64,000 bases of DNA, taken from positions 1 through 64,000 of the forward strand of contig JAEUKX010000045.1 of the NCBI GenBank assembly GCA_016794025.1. The letters run 5' to 3'. A program made the translations under genes and the position numbers. The DNA is from Rhodospirillales bacterium (lineage in GTDB: Bacteria > Pseudomonadota > Alphaproteobacteria > CACIAM-22H2). The notes beneath the pieces are model-generated. The model ran no database searches. It was not told the origin of the DNA and saw only the letters and a list, made by a program, of their open reading frames with translations. Position 1 is the stretch's first letter; each line of letters starts with the position of its first letter. Of the stretch, positions 12,156 through 21,628 are shown one piece after another.

Positions 12156-13310
12156 CTACTCGCCGGCGCCTTCGTCGGGCCCCTGCCCGGCGTTGGCCAC
12201 CGGCAGACGCACTCTGAAAACCGTTCGGCGCGGCTGGCTGTCGAACTCGATGACACCGCCGTGATCGCCGACGATTTTGGCGACCAAAGCAAGTCCTAGG
12301 CCAGTCCCCTTCTTTTTCGTCGTGATGAAGGGTTCGAACAGGTGTGGCCGGACGTCTTCCGGTATGCCTTCACCGTTGTCCTGGACGGAAACGACCAGCG
12401 GCAGCGACACGAGCTGTCCGGCTCCCGGCACGGCAAACCGCACGCCCTGCTGGAAGCCGGTCGAAAGCACGATCTCGCCACCCTGACGGGGGGCGGCCTC
12501 GACCGCGTTTTTCACGAGGTTGAGGAAGATCTGGATAAGCTGGTTGTGGTCGCCCTGCACCGGCGGAAGCGAGGGGTCGTAGTTTTCGACGAACCGGACA
12601 TTCCGGCCGAAGCCGTTCTGCGCAAGCATGCGAACGTGGCCGAGCACGCGGTGGATGTTGACCGCGCCCATTTCCGGCGGCAGGCCGTCACTGAAGATCT
12701 CCATCCGGTCGACAAGCGCCCGGATGCGGTCGGCCTCGTCGCAGATGAGGCGCGTCAGCTCGCGGTCCTGCGGCTGGGCGGTCTGCTCGAGGAGCTGGGC
12801 GGCCCCGCGGATGCCGGAGAGCGGGTTCTTGACCTCGTGCGCGAGCATGGCGGCCATGGCGCTGACCGAGCGCGCGGCCTTCCGGTGGACAAGCTGGCGG
12901 CCGATCTTGCGCGCGATCGAGCGCAGCTGGATCGTCGTCACGACAAGCCCTTCGGTCTCGCCCTCGACGACGGCCGCGGCGCGCACCGAAACGAGATGGC
13001 TGCCGATGCGTGGCGCCTCGAGCGTGATCTCTTCCTCCGAGATCGACGCGCCAAGCTGGCGGGCCTGGCGGATCGTCCCGAAGAGCGGATTGTCCTCGGG
13101 CAGGAATTCGGCAAGCCGCCGGCCGACCATCATCGGCGCACCGAGTTCGAAGAAGCTTTCGGCCGAGGGGTTCACGTAGCGCACGATGAAATCGGCATCG
13201 ACGACAACGACGACATCCGGCAGCGCGGAAAGGATCGCACCGAGATCGGGAATGCCCGCGCGCAGCGGCGTGACGTTGCCGCGATCCGATTTCGGGACGG
13301 CGCTCGCCAT
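12156..13310 (-). CDS. ntrB: Nitrogen sensor kinase/phosphatase NtrB (NRII)
   Basis: Soluble two-component kinase that controls NtrC and is itself governed by PII proteins. 384 residues: PAS domain (about 20-125), HisKA with His158 in [12 protein letters not shown], and HATPase with DNGEGIPED and GTGLGLALV. No membrane segment, as expected. The start ATG at 13310 overlaps the dusB TGA by one base, so the genes are probably co-translated. Confidence 0.97.
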   Translation of the reverse strand: MASAVPKSDRGNVTPLRAGIPDLGAILSALPDVVVVVDADFIVRYVNPSAESFFELGAPMMVGRRLAEFLPEDNPLFGTIRQARQLGASISEEEITLEAPRIGSHLVSVRAAAVVEGETEGLVVTTIQLRSIARKIGRQLVHRKAARSVSAMAAMLAHEVKNPLSGIRGAAQLLEQTAQPQDRELTRLICDEADRIRALVDRMEIFSDGLPPEMGAVNIHRVLGHVRMLAQNGFGRNVRFVENYDPSLPPVQGDHNQLIQIFLNLVKNAVEAAPRQGGEIVLSTGFQQGVRFAVPGAGQLVSLPLVVSVQDNGEGIPEDVRPHLFEPFITTKKKGTGLGLALVAKIVGDHGGVIEFDSQPRRTVFRVRLPVANAGQGPDEGAGE

Positions 13311-14341
13311 CAGGCGGCCTCCCGCAGCGTCGCGGCGGCACCGCCGTCGTTGGCCGGAACGAAGCCCGCTTCGATGGCGCGGCCCCACGTCGCGCGCACG
13401 AGGTCCTTGACCTGTCCGGGATCGGTCAGCGTCATCACGGTCGAGCGGAACTCCGCCGCGCCCGGAAAGCCCTTCGCGTACCAGCCCATGTGCTTGCGCG
13501 CCATGCGCAGGCCCGTCTCGACGCCATAGTGCGCGAGCATGTCCTCGTAATGGTCGAGCACGATGTGCATCTGCGCCTCGAGCGGCGGATCGCTGCGCCG
13601 TTCGCCGGTCGCGAGGAAATGGATCACGTTGGCCGGGAACCACGGACGCCCGCATGCGCCCCGCCCAATCATCACGCCGTCGGCCCCCGACTGGTCGAGT
13701 GCGGCACGAGCGTCGTCGTAGCGCACGATGTCGCCGTTGGCGAACACCGGCAGCGACACCGCATCCTTGACGTTGCGGATCCAGGCCCAGTCGGCCTTGC
13801 CGTTGTAGAACTGCTGGCGCGTGCGGCCGTGAATGGCAAGCGACCGGATCCCGCATTCCTGAGCGATGCGCGCGAGCTTGGGCGCATTGAGCGAGTTGGC
13901 GTCCCAGCCCAGCCGCATCTTCAGCGTCACGGGCACCCTGACGGCCTTGACCGTCGCCTCGAGGATCCGGGCGGCCGCGATCTCGTCGCGCATCAGCGCG
14001 GAACCGGCATGGCCGTTGACGACCTTCTTCACCGGGCAGCCGAAATTGATGTCGATGATCGCCGCCCCGCGATCCTCGTTCAGCTTTGCCGCCTCGGCCA
14101 TCACCTCGGGCTCGCAGCCGGCAAGCTGGACCGCCATCGGGAATTCCTCGGGCACCGAGCGCGTCATCAGCAGCGACTGGCGGTTCTCGCGGATCATCGC
14201 CTGGCTGGCGATCATCTCCGACACGACAAGCCCGGCCCCGTGGCGCTTGACGAGACGTCGAAAAGGAAGGTCGGAGATCCCGCTGAGCGGGGCCAAGACA
14301 ACCGGCGCCGTAAGTTCAATGGGGCCGATACTGATGCTCAT
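13310..14341 (-). CDS. dusB: tRNA-dihydrouridine synthase DusB (NifR3)
   Basis: FMN-dependent TIM-barrel enzyme that reduces uridine to dihydrouridine in tRNA. 343 residues with [14 protein letters not shown] at the N-terminus, the catalytic cysteine in FGCPVKKVV, the substrate loop GHAGSALM, and phosphate-binding [10 protein letters not shown]. First gene of the classic nifR3-ntrB-ntrC operon. Because it leads the operon, its promoter probably sets ntrBC levels. Confidence 0.96.
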   Translation of the reverse strand: MSISIGPIELTAPVVLAPLSGISDLPFRRLVKRHGAGLVVSEMIASQAMIRENRQSLLMTRSVPEEFPMAVQLAGCEPEVMAEAAKLNEDRGAAIIDINFGCPVKKVVNGHAGSALMRDEIAAARILEATVKAVRVPVTLKMRLGWDANSLNAPKLARIAQECGIRSLAIHGRTRQQFYNGKADWAWIRNVKDAVSLPVFANGDIVRYDDARAALDQSGADGVMIGRGACGRPWFPANVIHFLATGERRSDPPLEAQMHIVLDHYEDMLAHYGVETGLRMARKHMGWYAKGFPGAAEFRSTVMTLTDPGQVKDLVRATWGRAIEAGFVPANDGGAAATLREAA

Positions 14342-14379
14342 AAATTAGGCTGCCCGGTCGTTGTGTCTATAGTTTAAGC

Positions 14380-14408
14380 GTTCTACCCCAGAGACCAGAC
14401 GCTGGCAA
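14380..14408 (-). promoter_or_regulatory. Candidate promoter of dusB-ntrBC
   Basis: Minus strand: TTGCCA (14408-14403), 17-base spacer, TAGAAC (14385-14380), ending about 40 bases upstream of the dusB ATG. The spacing is ideal and the -10 is the same hexamer as in the groESL and lexA promoters. The rest of the 165-base gap holds a 7-bp hairpin (14474-14494) just past the CcsA-like gene, which may be a weak terminator. Confidence 0.5.
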
Positions 14409-14506
14409 GCGCCATCGACGATCCCGAGTCGCTGCAATGCAAACAGCAATGAAAGTTCGATTTTCAGGGATGGATCGCAACAACCTATTGCGATGCACAA
14501 ACACCT

Positions 14507-15301
14507 TTACCCCATCAGGACGTCCGTCACGAACTTAACGCCCGGATACGCCAAAGTGAGGAGCAAATAGGCGAATAACACGTAGCGCGCCGCCCGACGG
14601 CCCGACAATCCACCACGGCTGTGCACGATCAGCAGGACACCGATCGCGACGAATGTCGCGAAGGACAGCACGGTTTTGTGGTCGAAGACGACAAACCGAT
14701 GCGCGGTGAACCAGGACAGCGAGCTGCCCGACAGCAGCGCAAGACCCAGCACGGTCCCGCTCGCCATCAGCAGGCGCGCAAGCAGGGCTTCGCCTTCCGC
14801 AACCGATGGCAGGCGGCGCGTGAATTCCGTCGGCCGCTTGGCGCGCAGCGCGCGCTCCTGCAGAAACACCGCGAGCCCAGCGACGGCCGCGAGCGTCAGC
14901 AGGCCATAGGCGAAAACCGCCACGAGAATATGCGCGACGAGCCAGCCTTCGGGTGCCGCTCCCACGAGCGGCCGCTCGGGTGCATGCTCCCAGATCGTCG
15001 CAAGGAAGCCGAGCCAGACGAGATAGCCGACGAGCAGCGGCGCAAGCCGTGCGGCCCCGCGCTCGACGACCACGAGCCCCGCGAAGGCAACCATGCTCGA
15101 CAGGATCGCGAGCCACAGTGCCGGCGCGAGCCCCGTGCGCCAGCCACCGCCGACATTGTCGACGAGCCAGACCGCCGGCCCGGCGATCGCCACGGCCAGC
15201 AGCGCCCACGCGACACCGCCGGCCGGCCGTTCGTCCGCACGCATGAAACCGGCCGGCACCAGCGATGCCACGGCCGACAGCGATAGAAGAAGACCCGTCA
15301 T
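14507..15301 (-). CDS. CcsA/YpjD-like cytochrome c assembly family membrane protein
   Basis: 264 residues, almost all hydrophobic, with about eight predicted transmembrane segments. The C-terminal half (HKTVLSFATFVAIGVLLIVH, then a GR-rich loop and YLLLTLAYPGVKF) resembles the CcsA/CcmC-like group typified by E. coli YpjD. Members handle haem in cytochrome c assembly or have an undefined inner-membrane role. There are no cytochrome c genes nearby, so the function is open. It seems to be a single-gene unit on the minus strand. Confidence 0.75.
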   Translation of the reverse strand: MTGLLLSLSAVASLVPAGFMRADERPAGGVAWALLAVAIAGPAVWLVDNVGGGWRTGLAPALWLAILSSMVAFAGLVVVERGAARLAPLLVGYLVWLGFLATIWEHAPERPLVGAAPEGWLVAHILVAVFAYGLLTLAAVAGLAVFLQERALRAKRPTEFTRRLPSVAEGEALLARLLMASGTVLGLALLSGSSLSWFTAHRFVVFDHKTVLSFATFVAIGVLLIVHSRGGLSGRRAARYVLFAYLLLTLAYPGVKFVTDVLMG

Positions 15302-15323
15302 TGCGGCGCGACTTTAGTCCGCC

Positions 15324-15614
15324 TCAGAGGCCCTCGACCACAACCATGTTGAAGCGCGATGTCGCGCCTGCCCGGGCCCGGCGCGCGGCGGTGTATTCGA
15401 CCGACGTATAGAATGCCTGCGCCTGCTCGTAGGTCGGGAATTCCAGCACGACGAGCCGGCCGGGCTTCCAGTCGCCCTCCAGCGTGCGAGACTGGCCACC
15501 GCGCGCCAGGAAGCGGCCGCCATGCTTGGCGATGGCGCCGGGGCTCAGCGCCTTGTAGCCTTCGTACTTGTCGGGATCGGTCACCGAAACGTCGGCAATC
15601 ACATAGGCGGGCAT
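15324..15614 (-). CDS. DUF1330 family protein
   Basis: 96 residues with the DUF1330 dimeric alpha-beta barrel pattern: MPAYVIADVSVTDPDKYEGY at the start, GGRFLARGG, and LEFPTYEQAQAFYTSVEY. The family is widespread and biochemically undefined, related in fold to small monooxygenase-like barrels. The start was chosen for its AGGAGG site 8 bases upstream; six more in-frame residues lie before it. It is divergent from ispDF, sharing a 73-base promoter gap. Confidence 0.85.
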   Translation of the reverse strand: MPAYVIADVSVTDPDKYEGYKALSPGAIAKHGGRFLARGGQSRTLEGDWKPGRLVVLEFPTYEQAQAFYTSVEYTAARRARAGATSRFNMVVVEGL

Positions 15615-15687
15615 GGTGCGTGCCTCCTGCAAGGGGGGCTGCTAGATTGCGCCCGCCCCAACTTTACGGTTTTCCGAACGCCGCACA

Positions 15688-16869
15688 ATGCCCTACGCCG
15701 CTCCCGCCGCACCGAACGCCTGCATCGCCCTCGTCGTCGCCGCCGGGCGCGCGACACGCTTGGGCGGCGAGGTGCCAAAGCAGTACCGCGCCCTCGGCGG
15801 CGCACCGCTGCTGCGCCGGTCTCTCGCGGCGCTGCTCGCTCACCCGCGGGTCGACGCGGTGCGTGTCGTCTACAACCCGGACCACGCGCAGGCCTATGCG
15901 CAGGCGACGGCCGGGCTCGACCTGCTCGAACCCGTCGCCGGCGGGGCAGAGCGGCAGGATTCCGTGCGCGCCGGACTTGAAAGCCTGGTCGAATTGAAGC
16001 CCGCGCGCGTCCTCATCCACGACGGCGCGAGGCCCTTCGTCGACGGTGCACTGATCGACCGGCTGATCGACGCGCTGGAAGATGCGCCGGGCGCCATTCC
16101 GGCCGTCCCTGTCGTCGACACGCTGTGGCGTGGCGCGGACACCGATGCGGATGCCGTCGTGCCGCGCGAGGGTCTCTGGCGCGCGCAGACCCCGCAGGCA
16201 TTCCGCTTCGGCGATATCCTTGCGGCACACCGCCGGGCATCGCCAACGCCGCTCACCGACGACGCCGCGGCCCTGCGCGCAGCCGGCGGCCGCGTCAAGC
16301 TGGTCGCGTCGAGCGAGCGGAACTTCAAGGTGACCACCGTCGACGACCTGTCACGCGCGGCGCGCGAGGTGTTCCTCGATCAGGCCGACATCCGCACCGG
16401 CACGGGCTTCGACGTCCATCGCCTCGGGCCCGGCGACGGGGTGTGGCTGTGCGGCGTGAAGGTCCCGCACGACGGCGCGCTCGTCGGCCATTCGGATGCC
16501 GATGTGGCGATCCACGCGCTCGTCGATGCCATCCTCGGCGCCATCGCGGAAGGCGATATCGGCGCGCACTTCCCGCCGTCGGACGCGCGCTGGAAGGGCG
16601 CTGCTTCGCACGCGTTCCTGCGACACGCAGGCGAACTCGTGGCGCGACGCGGCGGAACGGTCCGGCATGTCGACGTGACGATCGTCTGCGAACGCCCGAA
16701 GGTCGGTCCGCACCGCGAGGCGATGCGTGCGCGGCTGGCGGAAATCCTCGACCTCGATCCGGCGCGCGTGTCCGTCAAGGCGACGACGACAGAAGGGCTG
16801 GGTTTCACCGGCCGCGGTGAAGGCATCGCCGCGCATGCCGTGGCGACCGTGGCGCTGCCGGCCGGATGA
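15688..16869 (+). CDS. ispDF: Bifunctional IspD/IspF isoprenoid enzyme
   Basis: Two steps of the methylerythritol phosphate pathway in one polypeptide of 393 residues. The IspD cytidylyltransferase half (about 1-225) has [12 protein letters not shown] and PKQYRAL. The IspF half (about 230-393) has [12 protein letters not shown] and the zinc ligands DVH plus HSDADV, with [15 protein letters not shown] at the end. The fusion is known in alpha- and epsilon-proteobacteria. IspE is not in the window. Its stop overlaps the pgpA ATG (ATGA). Confidence 0.97.
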   Translation: MPYAAPAAPNACIALVVAAGRATRLGGEVPKQYRALGGAPLLRRSLAALLAHPRVDAVRVVYNPDHAQAYAQATAGLDLLEPVAGGAERQDSVRAGLESLVELKPARVLIHDGARPFVDGALIDRLIDALEDAPGAIPAVPVVDTLWRGADTDADAVVPREGLWRAQTPQAFRFGDILAAHRRASPTPLTDDAAALRAAGGRVKLVASSERNFKVTTVDDLSRAAREVFLDQADIRTGTGFDVHRLGPGDGVWLCGVKVPHDGALVGHSDADVAIHALVDAILGAIAEGDIGAHFPPSDARWKGAASHAFLRHAGELVARRGGTVRHVDVTIVCERPKVGPHREAMRARLAEILDLDPARVSVKATTTEGLGFTGRGEGIAAHAVATVALPAG

Positions 16870-17387
16870 AGCTTCAGTTCACCTATGGCCGCCTGCCCGC
16901 CGGCCTGACGCTGAAGGACCCCGCGACGCTGGTGGCGACGTGGTTCGGCAGCGGACTTGTGCCCTTCGCGTCGGGCACGTGGGGCACGCTTGCCGCCCTG
17001 CCCTTCGCCTGGGCGATATGGTCGCTGGGCGGCTGGATGGCACTTGCGGCGGCAACGCTGGCCGTGAGCGTTGCAGGCGTGCGCGCGGCCGATGCGCTTT
17101 CGCGCCGCACGGGCATCAAGGACGCAGGCTTCATTGTCGTCGACGAGGTCGCCGGCATGTGGCTGACGCTCCTCGCCGCCCCCTATACGCCAGTGGCCTG
17201 GGCAGCGGCCTTCGTCTTTTTCCGGATCGCGGATATCCTGAAGCCCTTCCCGGCCGGTTGGGCCGATCGCAACGTGGATGGCGGATTGGGCGTGATGCTG
17301 GACGATCTCTTCGCGGCACTCTGGTCGGCGGCGGCAGTCTGGCTTCTTGCGGCGTATGCGCCGGCGGGGTGGGGTCTTGCCCAATAG
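16866..17387 (+). CDS. pgpA: Phosphatidylglycerophosphatase A
   Basis: Membrane enzyme that dephosphorylates phosphatidylglycerophosphate to phosphatidylglycerol. 173 residues with three to four hydrophobic segments. Family motifs are the early [17 protein letters not shown], the conserved acidic VVDEVAGMW, and [17 protein letters not shown] followed by DDLFA. The start overlaps the ispDF stop, and the end overlaps the start region of pncC, so the three form one operon. Confidence 0.95.
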   Translation: MKLQFTYGRLPAGLTLKDPATLVATWFGSGLVPFASGTWGTLAALPFAWAIWSLGGWMALAAATLAVSVAGVRAADALSRRTGIKDAGFIVVDEVAGMWLTLLAAPYTPVAWAAAFVFFRIADILKPFPAGWADRNVDGGLGVMLDDLFAALWSAAAVWLLAAYAPAGWGLAQ

Positions 17388-17871
17388 TGTGGAAATCGGC
17401 GCGGCATTCGACGTGCTGGCGGCCTGCCGGCGCGCGAAGCTCAAGGTCGCAACCGCGGAATCCTGCACGGGCGGGCTCGTGGCGGCCGCGCTGACGGAAA
17501 TCCCCGGTTCATCCGATGTCGTCGAACGCGGATTCGTGACCTACTCGAACGAAGCCAAGGAGCAGATGCTGGCGGTCTCTCCCGCCCTCATTCGCGCGTT
17601 CGGTGCCGTCAGCGAGCCCGTCGCCCGCGCGATGGCGGATGGTGCGCTCAATCGCAGCCACGCGGACCTGACGGTTGCGATCACGGGCGTCGCGGGCCCC
17701 GGCGGCGGCACGGTCGAGAAGCCCGTCGGGCTCGTGCATTTCGGTGTCGCGCGCAGGGGTCGCGCCACGCAGGCCTCGTACCGCATCTTCGGCGGCGACC
17801 GCGCGGCCGTCCGCCGCCAGGCCGTCGAATACGCGCTCAATCTCCTGCTCGATGCCGCGATAAAGCCCTAG
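17377..17871 (+). CDS. pncC: CinA C-terminal domain protein, nicotinamide-nucleotide amidase (PncC type)
   Basis: Stand-alone CinA-C domain; in E. coli this protein deamidates NMN to nicotinate mononucleotide. Motifs: TAESCTGGLVA, GFVTYSNEAK, and GVAGPGGGT. Chosen start is TTG at 17377, which gives 164 residues, matching the usual length of about 165 and placing TAESCTGG correctly. An ATG at 17356 and a GTG at 17389 are alternatives. It overlaps the pgpA end and meets the convergent pirin gene with a 3-base overlap at the stops. Confidence 0.88.
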   Translation: MPNSVEIGAAFDVLAACRRAKLKVATAESCTGGLVAAALTEIPGSSDVVERGFVTYSNEAKEQMLAVSPALIRAFGAVSEPVARAMADGALNRSHADLTVAITGVAGPGGGTVEKPVGLVHFGVARRGRATQASYRIFGGDRAAVRRQAVEYALNLLLDAAIKP

Positions 17872-18740
17872 TCGGGCAGCGGAATGAACTCGTCCTCGCC
17901 GGGGACTTTCGGGAAACGGCCTTCCTTCCAGTCGCGCTTGGCGCGCTCGAGCCGGGCCTTGTCGCTCGACACGAAATTCCACCAGATCGTCCGCTCGCCC
18001 GGCAGAGCGGCACCACCCAGCAGCATGACGCGCGCGGGCCCGTCGCCGGCAACCAGCGTCGCTTCGACACCTTCGCGAAGCACAACGAGATTGCCAGCAG
18101 AATAGCGTTCTCCGGCGACCGTGATCTCGCCGGTGACCACATAGAAGCCGCGCTCGGCATGCTCGCCGGTCATCGCGAGCGATGCGCCCGGCGGAAACTC
18201 GGCGTGCAGATAGAAGATCGGCGAGTGCACCTCGACCGGCGCCGTCATTCCGTAGGCCGTGCCGAGGATGCACACGAGCGAGACTCCCCCGACCACCGCC
18301 CGCGGCAGCGTGTCCGCCGGGTGGTGCTCGAAGGCGGGCACAATCTCCTCCTTGTCGGGCGGCAGCGCCACCCAGGTCTGGATGCCGTGGATCTGGAGGC
18401 CGCCGCCGCGCAGCTCGGGAGCCGTGCGCTCGGAATGGACGATGCCGCGCCCGGCCGTCATCCAGTTGACCGCACCAGGACGGATCGCCTGCACGAAACC
18501 CAGCGAATCCCGGTGAAGGATCTCGCCGTCGAACAGATAGGTCACTGTCGCAAGCCCGATATGCGGATGCGGGCGGACGTCCATGCCCTCGCCCGGCTTC
18601 AGCACGGCCGGGCCGATGTGGTCGAAGAACACGAACGGCCCCAGATGCCGGCGCTCGCGCTTGGGAAGTGCGCGCTTCACCTCGAACGCGCCGATGTCGT
18701 GCGCCTTGGTCGCGAGCACGATCTCGATCGTGCCACTCAT
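17868..18740 (-). CDS. Pirin family protein (bicupin)
   Basis: 290 residues. N-terminal pirin domain with metal-binding residues in VRPHPHIGLATVTYLFDGEI, then MTAGRGIVHSERT, and a second cupin domain with FYVVTGEI. Family members are iron-binding redox sensors or quercetin-2,3-dioxygenase-like enzymes; the role here is unknown. The ATG overlaps the ratA stop (ATGA), so it trails the pdh-lipA-ratA series. A second, more distant pirin lies at 37792-38505. Confidence 0.88.
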   Translation of the reverse strand: MSGTIEIVLATKAHDIGAFEVKRALPKRERRHLGPFVFFDHIGPAVLKPGEGMDVRPHPHIGLATVTYLFDGEILHRDSLGFVQAIRPGAVNWMTAGRGIVHSERTAPELRGGGLQIHGIQTWVALPPDKEEIVPAFEHHPADTLPRAVVGGVSLVCILGTAYGMTAPVEVHSPIFYLHAEFPPGASLAMTGEHAERGFYVVTGEITVAGERYSAGNLVVLREGVEATLVAGDGPARVMLLGGAALPGERTIWWNFVSSDKARLERAKRDWKEGRFPKVPGEDEFIPLPD

Positions 18741-19192
18741 GCCCCGCTCCCGTAGAGCTTGCCTGCCCGCTCCTCGAACGCCGCCACCATCCGGCGCACC
18801 GCCTCGTTGAACAGCACGCCCATGATCGACTGCAGCAGTTTCGAGCGGAACTCGAAGTCGACATAGAAATCGATCACGGTCGACCCGTCGGGTTGCCGCT
18901 CGAAGATCCAGTGGTTGTTTAGGTAGCGGAACGGACCGTCGGCATAGGCGACGTCGATGCGCGGCGCGTTCGCGCCGTCGCCGGGCGCAAGCGTCACGCG
19001 GCTTGTGAACCGTTCGCGGATCATGCGGAAGCCGATCACGAGATCCCAGATTGCGACATTCGCTTCCTGCCCCTTCAGGCGGGCGGCGATGCACCAGGGC
19101 AGGAATTCCGGATAGCGGTCGACCTGCGACACGAGCGCATAGAGCTGCTCGGGGGCATAGGGCATCGCGCGCTTTTCGGCGTGGGTCGGCAT
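18737..19192 (-). CDS. RatA/Coq10-family START-domain protein
   Basis: 151 residues of the polyketide-cyclase/START type: PYAPEQLYALVSQVDRYPEF and LPWCIAARL at the front, RERFTSRVTL in the middle, and FEFRSKLLQ near the end. Bacterial members include the RatA toxin/ribosome-association factor and Coq10-like ubiquinone-binding proteins; in alphaproteobacteria the position right after lipA is conserved and a Coq10-like role is plausible. The ATG at 19192 is chosen because GAAAGGG precedes it. Confidence 0.85.
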   Translation of the reverse strand: MPTHAEKRAMPYAPEQLYALVSQVDRYPEFLPWCIAARLKGQEANVAIWDLVIGFRMIRERFTSRVTLAPGDGANAPRIDVAYADGPFRYLNNHWIFERQPDGSTVIDFYVDFEFRSKLLQSIMGVLFNEAVRRMVAAFEERAGKLYGSGA

Positions 19193-19245
19193 ACCCTTTC
19201 GCGGATACCGCGAAACGGACGCACCATGCAATCGGGTTTATGGAA

Positions 19246-20196
19246 TTATTGCGCCGCCGCGAGCTTGGCGGCGCGCGCCGCGCGCAGGGCCGCGAAGTCG
19301 CGGTCGGCATGGTAGGAGGAGCGCGTCAGCGGACTCGACGCGACCAGCAGGAACCCCTTGGCGCCGGCGAGGGTCGCATATTCCTTGAATTCGTCGGGCG
19401 TGACGAAGCGTTCCACCGCCGCATGCTTGGGCGTGGGCTGCAGGTACTGGCCGATCGTCAGGAAGTCGATCTCGGCCGAGCGCATGTCGTCCATGACCTG
19501 CATGATCTCGAGCCGCCCCTCGCCCAGCCCCACCATCAGGCCCGACTTGGTGAAGATGGTCGGGTCGATCTCCTTGACGCGCTGGAGCAGGCGCAGCGAG
19601 TGGAAATAGCGCGCGCCCGGCCGGATGGTCGGATAGAGCCGCGGCACGGTTTCGAGATTGTGGTTGAACACGTCGGGCCGCGCCTCGACGACGACTTCGA
19701 GCGCGCCTTCCTTGCGCAGAAAATCGGGCGTAAGCACCTCGATCGTCGTACCGGGGCAGCGGGCGCGGATCGCGCGGATCACCTTGGCGAAATGCTCGGC
19801 TCCGCCATCGGGCAGGTCGTCACGGTCGACCGACGTGATGACGATGTGCGCCAGTCCCATCAGCGCCGCCGCGTCGGCGACCTTCTCGGGCTCGTGCGGG
19901 TCGAGCTTGTCCGGCATGCCGGTGGCGACGTTGCAGAAGCTGCACGCGCGCGTGCACACCGAGCCCAGGATCATCATCGTCGCGTGCTTTTTCTTCCAGC
20001 ACTCGCCGATATTGGGGCAGGCCGCCTCCTCGCAAACGGTGGCCAGGCCGCGGTCGCGCACGATCTTGCGCGTCTCGGCATACTCGGCCGAAACGGGCGC
20101 CTTCACGCGGATCCAGTCGGGCTTGCGAACCTGAACCGGGTTGTCCGGGCGGTGCGCCTTCTCGGGATGCCGCAGCCGGGGCGGTGCGCTTTCCAT
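19246..20196 (-). CDS. lipA: Lipoyl synthase LipA
   Basis: Radical-SAM enzyme that inserts two sulfurs into protein-bound octanoyl groups. 316 residues with both iron-sulfur motifs: the auxiliary cluster cysteines in [12 protein letters not shown] and the SAM-cluster motif [20 protein letters not shown] near the C-terminus carries the conserved serine region. It lies 3 bases after lpdA and directly serves the lipoyl domains of PdhB and PdhC made by the same operon. Confidence 0.98.
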   Translation of the reverse strand: MESAPPRLRHPEKAHRPDNPVQVRKPDWIRVKAPVSAEYAETRKIVRDRGLATVCEEAACPNIGECWKKKHATMMILGSVCTRACSFCNVATGMPDKLDPHEPEKVADAAALMGLAHIVITSVDRDDLPDGGAEHFAKVIRAIRARCPGTTIEVLTPDFLRKEGALEVVVEARPDVFNHNLETVPRLYPTIRPGARYFHSLRLLQRVKEIDPTIFTKSGLMVGLGEGRLEIMQVMDDMRSAEIDFLTIGQYLQPTPKHAAVERFVTPDEFKEYATLAGAKGFLLVASSPLTRSSYHADRDFAALRAARAAKLAAAQ

Positions 20197-20199
20197 CAG

Positions 20200-21615
20200 C
20201 TAGAAATGGATCGCGCGCCCGTACGCGTCAAGGACGCTCTCGTGCATCATCTCGCTGAGCGTGGGATGCGGGAAGACCGTGTGCATCAGCTCGGTCTCGG
20301 TCGTCTCCAGCGTCTTGGCGATGCCGTATCCCTGGATCAGCTCGGTCACTTCCGCGCCGATCATGTGGGCCCCCAGCAGCTCGCCGGTCTTGGCGTCGAA
20401 CACCGTCTTGACCATGCCTTCCGGTTCGCCAAGCGCAATCGCCTTGCCGTTGCCGATGAAGGGGAAGCGGCCGACCTTGACCGTGTGGCCCAGCTCCTTC
20501 GCCTTCTTCTCGGTGAGACCGACCGAGGCGACCTGCGGCGTGCAATAGGTGCACCCCGGAATGTTGGACGTGTCCAGCGGATGGACATCCTTCAGGCCCG
20601 CGATCTTCTCCACGCAGATCACGCCCTCGTGGCTGGCCTTGTGCGCCAGCCACGGCGGGCCGGCGAGGTCGCCGATGGCGTAGACGCCGGGTTCCCCCGT
20701 GGCGCACCACTTGTCGATCACGACATGCGTGCGGTCGACCTTCGCCTTCGTGCCTTCGAGCCCGATATTTTCGACATTGCCCACGATGCCGACGGCCGAG
20801 ATGACGCGTTCGACGACGATCTCCTGCGCCTTGCCGGCGCTCTCGACCGTCACCGTCACGCTGTCGGCGCCCTTCTTCACACCCTTCACGGTCGCCGAAG
20901 TGAGGATCTTCATCCCCTGCTTCTCGAACGCCTTGCGCGCGAAGGCGCTGATCTCCTCGTCCTCGACCGGCAGCACGCGGTCCATCATCTCGACGACCGT
21001 CACGGCGGCACCCATCGAACGGTAGAAGGACGCGAACTCGATGCCGATGGCGCCGGAGCCCACGACCACGAGAGACTTCGGAATTGCCGGCGGCACCATC
21101 GCCTCCCGATAGGTCCAGATGAACTTGCCGTCGGGCTCGAGGCCCGGCACCACGCGCGCGCGGGCACCCGTGGCGAGGATGACGTTCTTCGCCGTCAGGT
21201 CAGCGACAGGCTTGCCCTCCTTCGTTACTGCGATCTTGCGCACGCCGCCGGCACCCGTGCCGGCAAGCGCGCCCTGCCCGTCGAACACGGTGACCTTGTT
21301 CTTTTTGAGCAGGTGCTTGACGCCGCCCGAAAGCTGCGAGGCGACCTTGCGCGAACGCTCGACCACCTTCTTGGCATCGAAGCGGATGTTGTCCGCCGCG
21401 AGCCCGTAGGCGTCGAGATGGTGAAGGATGTGGTGGATCTCGGACGAACGCAGCAATGCCTTCGTCGGGATGCACCCCCAGTTGAGGCAGATGCCGCCCA
21501 GATGTTCCCGCTCGACCAGCGCCACGTTCATCTTGAGCTGGGCCGCGCGGATCGCGGCGACATAGCCGCCGGGCCCGCCGCCGACGACGATCAGATCGAA
21601 ATTCTGTTCGGCCAT
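20200..21615 (-). CDS. lpdA: Dihydrolipoamide dehydrogenase (E3)
   Basis: FAD flavoprotein that reoxidises dihydrolipoamide and reduces NAD. 471 residues: FAD-binding VVGGGPGGYVAAIRAAQLK, redox-active disulfide in CLNWGCIPTK, NAD-binding VVGSGAIGIEFASFY, and a C-terminal dimerisation region with the His-Glu pair in HPTLSEMMHE. Upstream in-frame sequence was rejected because the conserved start MAEQNFDLIVVGG fits. It lies 13 bases after pdhC. Confidence 0.98.
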   Translation of the reverse strand: MAEQNFDLIVVGGGPGGYVAAIRAAQLKMNVALVEREHLGGICLNWGCIPTKALLRSSEIHHILHHLDAYGLAADNIRFDAKKVVERSRKVASQLSGGVKHLLKKNKVTVFDGQGALAGTGAGGVRKIAVTKEGKPVADLTAKNVILATGARARVVPGLEPDGKFIWTYREAMVPPAIPKSLVVVGSGAIGIEFASFYRSMGAAVTVVEMMDRVLPVEDEEISAFARKAFEKQGMKILTSATVKGVKKGADSVTVTVESAGKAQEIVVERVISAVGIVGNVENIGLEGTKAKVDRTHVVIDKWCATGEPGVYAIGDLAGPPWLAHKASHEGVICVEKIAGLKDVHPLDTSNIPGCTYCTPQVASVGLTEKKAKELGHTVKVGRFPFIGNGKAIALGEPEGMVKTVFDAKTGELLGAHMIGAEVTELIQGYGIAKTLETTETELMHTVFPHPTLSEMMHESVLDAYGRAIHF

Positions 21616-21628
21616 GTTCCGGGCCTCC

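Noticed and set aside
17356-17389. ATG at 17356 as the pncC start
   Set aside because: It gives an N-terminus longer than family members and has no ribosome site; TTG at 17377 matches the expected length better, though the choice is not certain.
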